64,000 bases of DNA. It comes from Leptospira limi (GTDB lineage Bacteria; Spirochaetota; Leptospiria; Leptospirales; Leptospiraceae). The position numbers and the translations under genes are program-made. Under the pieces are notes generated by a model, which was given only the letters and a program-made list of their open reading frames with translations, searched no databases and was not told the origin of the DNA. The stretch is from contig NZ_JAMQPV010000003.1 of assembly GCF_026151395.1 (NCBI RefSeq), positions 124,001 through 188,000 of the forward strand, read 5' to 3'. The stretch's first letter is position 1. The number at the start of each line of letters is the position of its first letter. This document shows positions 45,235 through 54,412 of the stretch, piece by piece.

Positions 45235-46834
45235 ATGGCCCTGCAGTTACAGTTGGAGTTGTAGTAAAGTTTTCGTGTGGAGGTGGAGAAGACGTTTGCC
45301 ATTCGAGTGTTTTTGCACCCCAAGGGTTATCAGACGCTTTTTCCCCTTTGAAAATTCCATGAATGATGGTGATGAGTCCTACCAAAAATCCAAGACCTAT
45401 CAGCCAAGATCCCACGGTAGAGATTTGATTGAGGTTTGTGTATTCAGGGAGGTAGTCAAAATAACGTCTTGGCATTCCCATAGCACCTAGTACAAATTGT
45501 GGGAAGAAGGTTACGTTAAAGCCAGTGAAGATAAGCACCCAAGAGATCCTTCCACCAAGATCAGAAGTCATCCTACCAAACATTTTTGGGAACCAGTAGT
45601 AGATACCGCCCATAAGAGCCATAAGAGTTCCCCCTACCATTACATAGTGGAAGTGAGCCACAACAAAGTATGTGTCATGGAAGTGAACATCCATACCAGT
45701 TGATGCAAGGAATACCCCTGTTAATCCACCGATGGTAAAGAGGAACATAAACCCTAAAGCAAAAAGCATTGGTGCTTCAAAGGTAACCGTTCCGCGATAC
45801 ATTGTAGAAATCCAGTTGAAGAGTTTGATGGCAGTTGGAACCCCAACAAACATTGTGATGATGGAGAAAATGATACCAGCAAGTGTTGACTGACCAGACA
45901 CAAACATATGGTGTCCCCAAACAAGGAAGGATACTGCTGCAATCGCTACTGATGAATAAGCAATCGCTCGGTAACCAAAAATTGTTTTTTTGGAGAACGC
46001 AGTGATGAGTTCAGAAATCACACCCATCGCAGGAAGAATCATGATGTACACCGCAGGATGGGAGTAGAACCAGAAGAAGTGTTGGAAAAGAACAGGGTCT
46101 CCACCGAGATCTGGATCAAAAATTCCCACACCTAGCGTTTTCTCAGCTCCAATGAGGAGAAGAGTGATCGCAAGGATTGGAGTTGCCAAGATTTGGATGA
46201 TGGAAGTGGAATACAGAGCCCAAATCATGAGTGGGATGCGGTCCATAGTCATTCCAGGTGCTCGGAGTTTATGAGTGGTTACGATGAAGTTTAATCCCGT
46301 TAAGATGGAAGAAAATCCCATAGTAAACGCTCCCATCACTAACAAAATCACACCATTTGATGTTTTTGCAGTCGAGTAAGGAGTGTAAAATGTCCATCCT
46401 GTATCTACTTGGTTGAAGATCATGGAAGAAGCTGCAAGTGCCGCTCCTGCGATGAAGATGTAGTAGGATGCAAGGTTCAGCCTAGGAAAAGCAACGTCTT
46501 TTGCACCCAATTGGATTGGAAGGACAAAGTTTCCAAGGAAAGCAGGAATTCCAGGAATGATCACCATAAATACCATAATGGCACCATGGAAGGTCATAAA
46601 CTTGTTATAAGTATCTGGAGACAAAAGTGGTTCTGCACCAAACTTTGCTAAGTGCAGACGAATTCCCAATGCAAAGAAACCACCAATTAAGAAAAGGGTA
46701 GCAACCGTTGCAAAGTACATCAGTCCAATGCGTTTGTGGTCTAGAGTGGTCATCCAAGACCAGATTCCAGATCCGTGGTTCAGATAATTATGGTCAGTGT
46801 GACCATGTTCGGTTTTTGTATGTGCTGAACTCAT
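45221..46834 (-). CDS. ctaD: Cytochrome c oxidase subunit I, A2-type
   Basis: 537 residues, about 12 helices, the heme a/a3-CuB catalytic subunit. Key residues: low-spin heme His in FHGAIMVFMV, CuB ligand and cross-linked Tyr in FYSHPAVYIMILPAMG, the CuB His pair in VWGHHMFVSG, and heme His residues in DTYFVVAHFHYVM. The usual HPEVY glutamate is Ala, while Tyr-Ser precede the His (YSHPAV). This is the A2-type proton-pathway signature seen in Thermus caa3. It reduces O2 to water and pumps protons. Confidence 0.95.
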   Translation of the reverse strand: MSSAHTKTEHGHTDHNYLNHGSGIWSWMTTLDHKRIGLMYFATVATLFLIGGFFALGIRLHLAKFGAEPLLSPDTYNKFMTFHGAIMVFMVIIPGIPAFLGNFVLPIQLGAKDVAFPRLNLASYYIFIAGAALAASSMIFNQVDTGWTFYTPYSTAKTSNGVILLVMGAFTMGFSSILTGLNFIVTTHKLRAPGMTMDRIPLMIWALYSTSIIQILATPILAITLLLIGAEKTLGVGIFDPDLGGDPVLFQHFFWFYSHPAVYIMILPAMGVISELITAFSKKTIFGYRAIAYSSVAIAAVSFLVWGHHMFVSGQSTLAGIIFSIITMFVGVPTAIKLFNWISTMYRGTVTFEAPMLFALGFMFLFTIGGLTGVFLASTGMDVHFHDTYFVVAHFHYVMVGGTLMALMGGIYYWFPKMFGRMTSDLGGRISWVLIFTGFNVTFFPQFVLGAMGMPRRYFDYLPEYTNLNQISTVGSWLIGLGFLVGLITIIHGIFKGEKASDNPWGAKTLEWQTSSPPPHENFTTTPTVTAGPYDFR

Positions 46835-46843
46835 CTCTCTTCC

Positions 46844-47806
46844 TTATTTAATGGATTTGATATATTCAATTAAGTTGGCAACGTCTGCATCAGACAATTG
46901 GCCTTGGAATACCGGCATCGCTGGTGGATACCCTTCTACAATCTTTGCAGATGATACAAGGATGGATTCACGAAGGTAATTTTCATCAGCCTTTGTTTGG
47001 CTTCCATCAGCAAACTTTCTGTTGGATCCAAAAAGACCTTTCATTGTCGGTCCGACAATTCTTGATCCGTCAAGGGAATGGCAAGAAGCACAAGCTTTTT
47101 GTGCAAACAAAACCTTACCGAGATCAGCAGGAGTGTCAGCGCCTTTTTTCTCAGCGTGGTACCATGCCGCATATTCTTCAGATGGAATTGCTTTGATTTT
47201 GATCATCATACCGGAGTGTTTGGTTCCACAGTATTCTGTACAGAACACGATGTATTCCCCTGGTTGTTTTGGTTCAAACCATAGTTGTGTGAGTTTTCCT
47301 GGAACCGCATCTTGTTTGGTTCGGAATGCTGGAACATAAAAACTATGGATCACATCTTTTGAAGTGAGGATGAGTTTGGTTGCTTTGCCAGCTGGCACAA
47401 TCATTGGATCGTTTCCAGAGCTGTAGAACTCTTTTCCATTTGCATAACGGTAAGTCCATGCCCACTGCTCTGCAGTCACATGAATCTCGGCCGCAATGTC
47501 TTCTGGTGGGGTTCTCAATTTTTCGAAAATCACCATCCCCCAGTAGAAAATTCCCATCATGATGACGAGAGGGATAAAAGACCAAAGAAACTCTGCAAAA
47601 TTATTGTGAGTAATATATGCGGATTTCTGGTCTAAGCTTGTACGTTTGAACTTGATGAGGAACCATGTCATTCCACCAATCAAGATGACAAACGAAACAA
47701 GGCTTGCAATGATCAGAAACGCATAGAGAAGATCGACTTCTTTTGCGATTTCAGTGGCCTGGATAGGCATGAACGAGGTCGCTGGAATGAGACTGCTCCA
47801 AGACAT
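46844..47806 (-). CDS. ctaC: Cytochrome c oxidase subunit II fused to cytochrome c (caa3 type)
   Basis: 320 residues. Two membrane helices (about 25-110) are followed by the CuA domain with YIVFCTEYCGTKHSGMM (both CuA cysteines, His and Met) and then a C-terminal cytochrome c domain (about 230-320) with the heme motif CASCH and an axial Met near YPPAMPVFQ. It takes electrons from cytochrome c and passes them via CuA to heme a. The covalent cytochrome c makes this a caa3-type enzyme. It starts one base before the sco stop. Confidence 0.94.
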   Translation of the reverse strand: MSWSSLIPATSFMPIQATEIAKEVDLLYAFLIIASLVSFVILIGGMTWFLIKFKRTSLDQKSAYITHNNFAEFLWSFIPLVIMMGIFYWGMVIFEKLRTPPEDIAAEIHVTAEQWAWTYRYANGKEFYSSGNDPMIVPAGKATKLILTSKDVIHSFYVPAFRTKQDAVPGKLTQLWFEPKQPGEYIVFCTEYCGTKHSGMMIKIKAIPSEEYAAWYHAEKKGADTPADLGKVLFAQKACASCHSLDGSRIVGPTMKGLFGSNRKFADGSQTKADENYLRESILVSSAKIVEGYPPAMPVFQGQLSDADVANLIEYIKSIK

Positions 47807-48643
47807 CTATGTGACTCCTTGACGGTTGTTATTTGTTATTTTTCGCCAGTTTATGTATAAAAACGCACCGAGAAGGAGTAAGGTGACCGCCCCCCCGAAT
47901 TGCATCATCCTGTATGCGTATATCGTATATTTATTTTTTCTAGGATCAAATTGAAAGCAAAATAAAGCAAACTTATCTACAAAACTCCCAATCTTACCTG
48001 AAGATGCCTCAACAAAGGCAAATTTTAAATCCCTAGGTTCAAGTTGGATGCCTTGGAAGATACGAGACACTCTCCCATTAGGAGTCAAAACATAGACACC
48101 ACTGGCATGGATGTATTGTTTTGCTTCTGCATCCCACGCGTATCGGAAATCCAATTGTTTTGTGAGTGTATCAATGGATTCCTGTGTGCCCGTGAGTAAG
48201 TGGAGACCTGTTTCTGCTCCTACCCTGTCGTAATCCTTCAAATAAGCACCTTTTTTGGGAAACGATACCGCCTCGTTTTCTTTCGGATCAATGGAAACTG
48301 CGATGTATTGGTATTCTTTTCCCAAAGTCCAATCGAGTTCCTTTAAACTTTTGAAAACTCCGTTGAGGTGGAAGTTACACAAAGTTGGGCATTTGAAGTA
48401 AACAGGAGAGAGAAGGATAGGTTTCCCTTGTGAAAGAAAATCGGAAAAAAGAACTTCTTTTCCTTGTTCATCACGAAAGGGAATGTCTAGCTTGAGAGTT
48501 TTGCCCGTGACATCCGAAAATCCAATGTTTTCTAATTCTTTAGGGAGTTTGTTTTCCCTTGTTAAATTTGAGTGAGGGTCATAAGCAGACACTGACCCAA
48601 AGGAAACGAGAATACAGAAACAAATGAGAAGACGGATGTTCAC
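47807..48643 (-). CDS. SCO1/SenC copper chaperone
   Basis: 278 residues with GTG start and a signal peptide (LLICFCILVSFGSVSA), then a thioredoxin-like domain with the copper motif CPTLC (in YFKCPTLCNFHLNG) and the conserved His in QYIHASGVYVLTP. A C-terminal helix (GGAVTLLLLGAFLYINW) anchors it in the inner membrane. It delivers copper to the CuA site of subunit II, the next gene. It follows a 50-residue membrane protein. Confidence 0.92.
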   Translation of the reverse strand: MNIRLLICFCILVSFGSVSAYDPHSNLTRENKLPKELENIGFSDVTGKTLKLDIPFRDEQGKEVLFSDFLSQGKPILLSPVYFKCPTLCNFHLNGVFKSLKELDWTLGKEYQYIAVSIDPKENEAVSFPKKGAYLKDYDRVGAETGLHLLTGTQESIDTLTKQLDFRYAWDAEAKQYIHASGVYVLTPNGRVSRIFQGIQLEPRDLKFAFVEASSGKIGSFVDKFALFCFQFDPRKNKYTIYAYRMMQFGGAVTLLLLGAFLYINWRKITNNNRQGVT

Positions 48644-48661
48644 GTAATTTGGTTGTTACCC

Positions 48662-48814
48662 CTATTTGGATTGAGAGCTAGGGTTCGACATTCCTGGGTT
48701 CTCTGGCGTTCCCGGATGAATGAAGGAAATGTACACGAAGAATAGAATGTTGAGTACGAGTGTGACAAGGAAAGTCCAATAGCCACCCTTGTTGTAAAGG
48801 TCTTTGTTTTGCAT
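48662..48814 (-). CDS. 50-residue membrane protein at the head of the cox operon
   Basis: Translates as 50 residues from the ATG at 48812-48814 to TAG at 48662-48664. A good AGGT Shine-Dalgarno lies 8 or so bases upstream. It has one membrane helix (WTFLVTLVLNILFFVYISFI, about 13-32) and a Pro/Ser-rich tail (HPGTPENPGMSNPSSQSK). The operon position and membrane helix suggest a small oxidase-associated or assembly subunit. No named family was recognised. It is first in the operon. Confidence 0.7.
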   Translation of the reverse strand: MQNKDLYNKGGYWTFLVTLVLNILFFVYISFIHPGTPENPGMSNPSSQSK

Positions 48815-48831
48815 AATCTTACCTGATATAG

Positions 48832-48861
48832 TCTATACGAAAAACTGCTCTTTTTATCCAA
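48832..48861 (-). promoter_or_regulatory. Candidate promoter for the cytochrome oxidase operon
   Basis: Minus strand: TTGGAT (48861-48856), 18 bases, TATAGA (48837-48832), about 18 bases before the ATG of the 50-residue gene. Fair match; short leader implied. Confidence 0.45.
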
Positions 48862-48938
48862 CAATTTTTAAAAGATGCAAGATTAATTTTATTTTCCCCA
48901 AATCCAGATCACAAAACCTGGAGGAAACAGATAGACGT

Positions 48939-49820
48939 ATGACACTCAAACGTTTTTACACCATCCTTTCCGCAATGATCCTTCTCAATTTACTCTATGG
49001 CCCCCTAGTTCGGGCTACAGATTCTGGACTCGCATGCCCTGATTGGCCTTTATGCCATGGGAAATTTGTCCCAGAGTTTACATTCCAGATTTTTATGGAA
49101 GTAGGGCATCGGTATTATTCAGGGATCTTAGGAATCCTCGTTGGGATTGGGTTTGTATGGATTCTAAAAAATCCTGAAACAAGAAAACCTTTGGGAATTC
49201 CAGCAGGACTCTCACTCCTATTTCTCATTTCACAAGTCATTCTCGGTGGATTAACCGTCACAAAGCTTCTTCACCCAACAACTGTTAACTTGCATTTGCT
49301 CAATGCAGTCCTTTTGTTATCATCATGTCTAACGATACGATTGTTGATTCCAGAAGCTAAAAATTCAACCTTTGATACAAACAAAAGAGGGAAATACTAT
49401 TTTGCGATTGTACTCATTGTTGTATTGTATCAATTATTTTTAGGTGGAAAAGTAAGTTCTCATTATGCAGGTTTGGCTTGCCCAGACTTTCCTACATGCC
49501 ATGGAGAGTGGTTCCCAGAAATGGTAGGAACCATTCGATTTCATATGGAACATCGTCTCTTTGGTTATCTAACGGCATTACTTGTGCTTTCTTTATCTGC
49601 GTATGCGATCCTCACATTAGAAAACCCAAAAGTGAAACAGTTCTTAAAACTAGCGGCTTATTTAGTTTCGATCCAAATCTTTTTAGGTGCGATGAATGTA
49701 TTATATCATTTGCCAAAATTAATCACAGGCCTCCATACACTCAATGGAGTCCTAGTCTTTTTATGCTGTTTCATCGCATCTTTTTATCATTTTAGAACCA
49801 ATAAAGAAGAGGCCCATTGA
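48939..49820 (+). CDS. ctaA: Heme A synthase (CtaA/COX15 type)
   Basis: 293 residues from the ATG at 48939, preceded by GGAGG. Eight hydrophobic segments in two similar halves. Both halves carry the signature: [20 protein letters not shown] and [20 protein letters not shown], with the paired cysteines and flanking His ligands ([19 protein letters not shown]). It converts heme O to heme A by oxidising the methyl group, using the product of the ctaB gene just downstream. Overlaps ctaB. Confidence 0.9.
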   Translation: MTLKRFYTILSAMILLNLLYGPLVRATDSGLACPDWPLCHGKFVPEFTFQIFMEVGHRYYSGILGILVGIGFVWILKNPETRKPLGIPAGLSLLFLISQVILGGLTVTKLLHPTTVNLHLLNAVLLLSSCLTIRLLIPEAKNSTFDTNKRGKYYFAIVLIVVLYQLFLGGKVSSHYAGLACPDFPTCHGEWFPEMVGTIRFHMEHRLFGYLTALLVLSLSAYAILTLENPKVKQFLKLAAYLVSIQIFLGAMNVLYHLPKLITGLHTLNGVLVFLCCFIASFYHFRTNKEEAH

Positions 49821-50674
49821 TGTTCCGTTTGTGGAACCAACTGACAAAACCGAGAGTAACAGTGCTTGTACTGGCCACAGTACTACCGGGAATGTATCTC
49901 GGAACAACGGGGTACCCTAGTTTTAGCGCCATTCTGATTACTTTATTTGGAACCTATTTAATGAGTTCTGCTTCTTTTATCCTCAATCAATACATTGAGA
50001 GAGAAAGAGATGCTGTCATGTATAGAACAAAACAAAGGCCAATCCCTGCAGGTGAAATTTCTCCCACAAATGCATTATTACTTGGAATTTTTGTTGCGAT
50101 CGTCGCCTTTGTGATCTTAACTTATTTCGTTAATCTTCTAACAGCTGTTTGTGCACTTTCAGCATTATTATTGTATGTATTTTTGTATACAATTTGGTTA
50201 AAACCAAGAACAGAACAAAATATTGTGATTGGTGGAATCTCGGGTTGTATTGGGCCACTCATTGGCTATGCAGCGATGGCCAATTCGCTACCCATCCAAG
50301 CGTGGATCATGTTCCTCATGATTTTCCTTTGGACCCCTGCTCATTTTTGGGCCCTTGCCATTTTTCTAAAGGATGATTATGAATTTGCGGGCATTCCTAT
50401 GATGCCTGTTGTTTCTGGCATTCAAAAGACAGTGAATCAAATTTTTATCTATGCTATCGCCTACTCAGTTTCGGTCATTGGGTTTTATTTTGTCGATGAT
50501 CGAATGGGGTATTTGTTTTTATTGTCTGCCATCGTACTCACAATTCTCATCCTTACATTTGCCTTCCGATTGAAACAGTCTATGGACAAAGGCTTTGCAA
50601 AACGTTTTTTCTTTTTTAGTATTTTACACTTATTTCTTGTGAGTATAGTCATCGTAATCGATTCTAAAATTTAG
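49820..50674 (+). CDS. ctaB: Protoheme IX farnesyltransferase (heme O synthase)
   Basis: 284 residues from the ATG at 49820, overlapping the TGA of ctaA. About eight to nine membrane helices. The prenyl-diphosphate-binding motif is [20 protein letters not shown] (Asn/Asp-rich); the second is in [15 protein letters not shown]. It adds a farnesyl group to heme B, making heme O for CtaA, so heme A for the caa3 oxidase can be made beside the oxidase operon. Confidence 0.93.
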   Translation: MFRLWNQLTKPRVTVLVLATVLPGMYLGTTGYPSFSAILITLFGTYLMSSASFILNQYIERERDAVMYRTKQRPIPAGEISPTNALLLGIFVAIVAFVILTYFVNLLTAVCALSALLLYVFLYTIWLKPRTEQNIVIGGISGCIGPLIGYAAMANSLPIQAWIMFLMIFLWTPAHFWALAIFLKDDYEFAGIPMMPVVSGIQKTVNQIFIYAIAYSVSVIGFYFVDDRMGYLFLLSAIVLTILILTFAFRLKQSMDKGFAKRFFFFSILHLFLVSIVIVIDSKI

Positions 50675-50719
50675 GTTTTTTGATTGATTTGGGCAGGGAA
50701 TTCTGTTTTCATTTTGCCC

Positions 50720-51385
50720 ATGAGTGTACTTGCGCGTTATTTCTCAAAAACAGATTTAGATGAAATCAAATCCGCTGTTGGCGAAGCAGAATCAAAAACT
50801 TCAGCCGAAATTGTTCCATTTTTCGCTGAATCCTCCCATCAGTACAAAGAGTGGTCATGGTTTGGTGCTTTTTTAACAGGCGGCATAACAGGCATTAGTT
50901 TTTATACTGCTCAAAATGTTTATGGCTTGGTATGGGGAAATGAATCTATGTTTGCGATTCTTTCCGTTTGGGTAGGAGCCATCATTGGACTTGGAGTTTT
51001 CACTTTATTCCCTAAACTTCGAATCCTTCTTGTTCCCAAAAATTCGAAACAATACTTCGTTGAGTTAAGGACCAAGGAAGCATTCTTGGAGGAAGAGGTA
51101 TTTCGAACTAAAAATCGCACTGGAATTCTCATTTATATTTCCCTTTTCGAACATTTTGTACGGGTGTATCCAGATAAAGAAATCGCAAGAGTTGTTCCAA
51201 AATCGGAATGGAATGAAGCAGTTAGGCTCATCATCGAAGGAATGAAAACAGGAAAAAAGAAAGAGGGAATTGTTTCGAGTATTCTCTTCTGTGGCGATTT
51301 ACTAAAAAAATATAATATCAAAATCGAAAAAGATGATAAAAACGAAATTTCCAATGAAATCCGTGACGGTGGGAATTTGATGTGA
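50720..51385 (+). CDS. TPM-domain membrane protein
   Basis: 221 residues from the ATG at 50720. An N-terminal TPM-like segment (DEIKSAVGEAESKTSAEIVP) and two central membrane helices (SWFGAFLTGGITGISFYTAQ, MFAILSVWVGAIIGLGVFTL) are followed by KNRTGILIYISLFEHFVRVY and GIVSSILFCGDLL, typical of TPM-family proteins that lack a signal peptide. Function is unknown in bacteria; related proteins take part in photosystem or membrane-protein quality control. Its stop overlaps the next TPM gene by one base. Confidence 0.78.
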   Translation: MSVLARYFSKTDLDEIKSAVGEAESKTSAEIVPFFAESSHQYKEWSWFGAFLTGGITGISFYTAQNVYGLVWGNESMFAILSVWVGAIIGLGVFTLFPKLRILLVPKNSKQYFVELRTKEAFLEEEVFRTKNRTGILIYISLFEHFVRVYPDKEIARVVPKSEWNEAVRLIIEGMKTGKKKEGIVSSILFCGDLLKKYNIKIEKDDKNEISNEIRDGGNLM

Positions 51386-52305
51386 TGGAATCCAAAACTC
51401 GAAATTTATACACAAGTTTTCAAAAGATGAATCGATTTCGTATCTTTAGTTTGATCTTGTTGTGTTCTTTCCCTGCCGTTACCTTCAGTTACCCAGTTCC
51501 AAAATTGGAAAGAAGGGTAATGGACCATGCTGGCATTTTATCACAAGCAACAGTCGACCAATTGGAATCAAATTTAAAACAATTTGAAGCTGAGACAAGT
51601 AACCAAATCGCAGTATACACAACACCAAGCCTTCATGATGAAACGATTGAAGAAGTTGCCAATGAAATTTTCGACGAATGGAAACTAGGCCAAAAATCGA
51701 AAAACAATGGAGTTCTCCTGATCATTGCACCTAACGAACGCAAAATGAGAATTGCAGTTGGCAGAGGACTTGAAGGTGCACTCACAGATTTACAAGCAAA
51801 ACAAATCATCCGAAATGAACTTCGTCCCAGTTTTAAATCGGGTGATATGGACGGTGGAGTTACCGCAGGAGTGAATGCAATTATGGCAGCCATACGCGGG
51901 GAGTATGCACCGAGTGAGGATGATGTTCAAACTTCTGGAAGGCAAACCACTGCTGATGTGATTCCATCTGGCATTGTTGGTGGAATTTTCACCTTAATTT
52001 CTATCTTTATCCCATCTTTTGGTGGAGTGATCTTCACTATCATCGGTTTACTATCGATGGTACCGTTTTTATTCTTATTCCTTGGAAGTACATTCGGACT
52101 CATAACAGCCATTGTTTTATTTATCCTAGTTATGTACCTAAGGAGTAAAATTGGATCCAACATAGGTGGTGGCGGATCCAGCGGTGGTGGATATTACGGA
52201 GGTTGGTCTTCTGGTGGGGATTCATGGTCTTCGAGTGATTCGAGTGACAGTTGGTCAGGTGGAGGTGGAGATTCCGCAGGTGGTGGTTCTTCCGGAGACT
52301 GGTAA
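51385..52305 (+). CDS. Secreted TPM-domain protein with Gly/Ser tail (YgcG-like)
   Basis: 306 residues. A hydrophobic signal segment (IFSLILLCSFPAVTFS) is followed by a TPM domain (VMDHAGILSQATVDQLES, SNQIAVYTTPSLHDETIEEV, NNGVLLIIAPNERKMRIAVG, GLEGALTDLQAKQIIRN). Two membrane helices near the C-terminus (about 200-250) lead to a Gly/Ser-rich, low-complexity tail (SSGGGYYGGWSSGGDSWSS). This is the YgcG/Psb32 layout. An alternative start at 51427 would shorten the signal region. It follows and overlaps the other TPM gene. Confidence 0.82.
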   Translation: MESKTRNLYTSFQKMNRFRIFSLILLCSFPAVTFSYPVPKLERRVMDHAGILSQATVDQLESNLKQFEAETSNQIAVYTTPSLHDETIEEVANEIFDEWKLGQKSKNNGVLLIIAPNERKMRIAVGRGLEGALTDLQAKQIIRNELRPSFKSGDMDGGVTAGVNAIMAAIRGEYAPSEDDVQTSGRQTTADVIPSGIVGGIFTLISIFIPSFGGVIFTIIGLLSMVPFLFLFLGSTFGLITAIVLFILVMYLRSKIGSNIGGGGSSGGGYYGGWSSGGDSWSSSDSSDSWSGGGGDSAGGGSSGDW

Positions 52306-52311
52306 CATAAA

Positions 52312-54396
52312 TTAGGTGATTTCAATGAATATGAGAGTGGAATCATCTTTCCAACTCGATTTATTCATCTTCTGATACAACATGGTTTGGACGGATGAGA
52401 TGACTTCCTGGAAAGGTAAGTCTCTCGTACTTCGGATCACGGACAATAAATCATCCCATGCTTGCAAACCATCTGCTTCGTTTAATTCTTCAAACAAACC
52501 ATCGGTAAACAAAAAAATTCGATCCCCCGATTCCACTTTTGATTCAAAAATTCCGTACCGGTAGTGTTCCAAAATACCAATGATTGGGCCTGTATTTTCC
52601 AAAATAACTGGGTCTGCATTTTTTCTTAGAATGATTTGGTTTTGTACACCACCTCCCGCATAACGGAGGATACTTTGGTGGAAATCGAAATCCATAACAA
52701 GAGCAGGAAAATAAATTCTTAAATCAGCATTTTTATCATAAAAATGTTGGTTCATATAAAACAAAAGATCGTTAGGTCGCATTGCAACAGCAGAAACTCT
52801 TTCAAATTCAGATTGGATCATCATAGAATACAATGCAGCTTGTAATCCATGGCCCGTTGCATCTCCCAAAAAGAATCGATAATAAAAATCTTGAATTCTT
52901 TTGACAAAGAAAATATCTCCACCTACATCAGCCGTTGGTTTGTACAGAATGTCCACTTTGATGTGTGGATCCATATCAGGAACCTTTGTAACACTTTGGA
53001 TGATGGACTTTGCAAGTTTCATATCCTTAGTAATTTGGTCCAACTTACTTTGTAATTCGATGGTTTTGTCTTTGACTCTTGTTTCTAACCGTTCATTTAA
53101 AATGGTAATTTGGTTTTGTACTTTTTGCAGTGTTTGGTTTTTTTCTGATAATTCAATCGCAAGGTTTTCTGCATCTACAAATCCCTTTGAAAAATTTCGC
53201 GCAATGTAAATCGATTGTACGAAGAACATCATAAAAATCCCGAAGTGGATAGTGAGCGGAGAATTAATGATGAGATTGTTTACTAAGATATCGTTTACAA
53301 AACTAGCGACAAAAACCAAAAAACTAAAAAGAAAAATAACGGAACCTGGTAAAGAATCTCGGATTGACCTTGTTAAAACTAAAACAGTATAAATTGCTCC
53401 AAATAGAGTAAATATCTGGAAAGGGACCATCAAATATGTGTAAAACGAAGAACGTGTAACAAGCACGATGAAACAAAAAGCAAACCCAAAGTATTTAAGG
53501 AGTTCATATATCCTTCTTGAAAAATATGGTTTAAATAATAAATAAACATACTTTGCAAATATAGGAGTGATGAAGAAAAAACTTAAGTAACTGAGTTTTA
53601 AGTGAATTTCCCATGGAAGGTTTGGATACAATTGGACTAGGTATTTATTTCCAGTGATGAAAACACGTAAGGCAACAAGGATACAAGTGAGAGCAAACCA
53701 ATAGGTAAATGGATCTTTTTTGCGATTCCAATAAAGGAAAATATGATACAAGCCCATAAATAGGATGCTACCGACGAGTAACATATCTCTAAGGATTTCA
53801 AATTCGTATTGTTTGTGTATGTCTGAGGTTCGACCCAAAGTGATAACTTGGGCTGGGCCACCTTTTCTATGATGGTAATTCGAAATTTGGATTAAAAAGG
53901 AAGTGTGGTTTTCTTTCGGTATAAAATCAATGATTTGTGGTCTGTATTCGGGTATTCCCGTTTGGTAAGATGTAGAAACAAAACCATTTGATGATAATCG
54001 TTCACCATCAACAAACAATATATAAGCGGATTCCATTTCAGGAACTTTCATGGACAATGGAATTCCTTTTAGGCCATGAACCATTTCCAATTGAAAGGTA
54101 GCATACCCATCTCCTGCCAAAAATCCTTTGTCGAGAAAGGACTTTGTCCAAACTCCAGGCACCATAAAATAATGGGGTTCACGGATGGATTTAAGTTCTG
54201 GCAGCTCCGTAGGAGAAAACAAAAGCCCCGGGTAATATTCCCACTCCCCAGTGAGTTGAATTGTTTTGTGAGATTGTGATAAATAAGTATCGGCTGTTAG
54301 ATGGCCTTTCGAAGCGGTAGGCGGTACTTCTGTCATAGAACATGACAAAAGTACCAAACTCCAAAGGAATCCCATCCAACGGAGATGAAGTTTCAC
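52312..54396 (-). CDS. 7TMR-DISM receptor with SpoIIE/PP2C phosphatase
   Basis: 694 residues from the GTG at 54394-54396, with AAGGG upstream. It opens with a lipoprotein-like signal (FLWSLVLLSC), then a periplasmic sugar-binding-like 7TMR-DISMED2 domain (about 50-195), seven membrane helices (about 205-395), a coiled coil and a SpoIIE phosphatase (VGGDIFFVKR, LGDATGHGLQAALYSMM, FLFTDGLFEELNEADG). It should sense an extracellular ligand and dephosphorylate a STAS protein. Start overlaps the promoter-proximal side of gltA by a few bases. Confidence 0.85.
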   Translation of the reverse strand: MKLHLRWMGFLWSLVLLSCSMTEVPPTASKGHLTADTYLSQSHKTIQLTGEWEYYPGLLFSPTELPELKSIREPHYFMVPGVWTKSFLDKGFLAGDGYATFQLEMVHGLKGIPLSMKVPEMESAYILFVDGERLSSNGFVSTSYQTGIPEYRPQIIDFIPKENHTSFLIQISNYHHRKGGPAQVITLGRTSDIHKQYEFEILRDMLLVGSILFMGLYHIFLYWNRKKDPFTYWFALTCILVALRVFITGNKYLVQLYPNLPWEIHLKLSYLSFFFITPIFAKYVYLLFKPYFSRRIYELLKYFGFAFCFIVLVTRSSFYTYLMVPFQIFTLFGAIYTVLVLTRSIRDSLPGSVIFLFSFLVFVASFVNDILVNNLIINSPLTIHFGIFMMFFVQSIYIARNFSKGFVDAENLAIELSEKNQTLQKVQNQITILNERLETRVKDKTIELQSKLDQITKDMKLAKSIIQSVTKVPDMDPHIKVDILYKPTADVGGDIFFVKRIQDFYYRFFLGDATGHGLQAALYSMMIQSEFERVSAVAMRPNDLLFYMNQHFYDKNADLRIYFPALVMDFDFHQSILRYAGGGVQNQIILRKNADPVILENTGPIIGILEHYRYGIFESKVESGDRIFLFTDGLFEELNEADGLQAWDDLLSVIRSTRDLPFQEVISSVQTMLYQKMNKSSWKDDSTLIFIEIT

Positions 54397-54412
54397 TTGG
54401 TCCCGATTTCCC

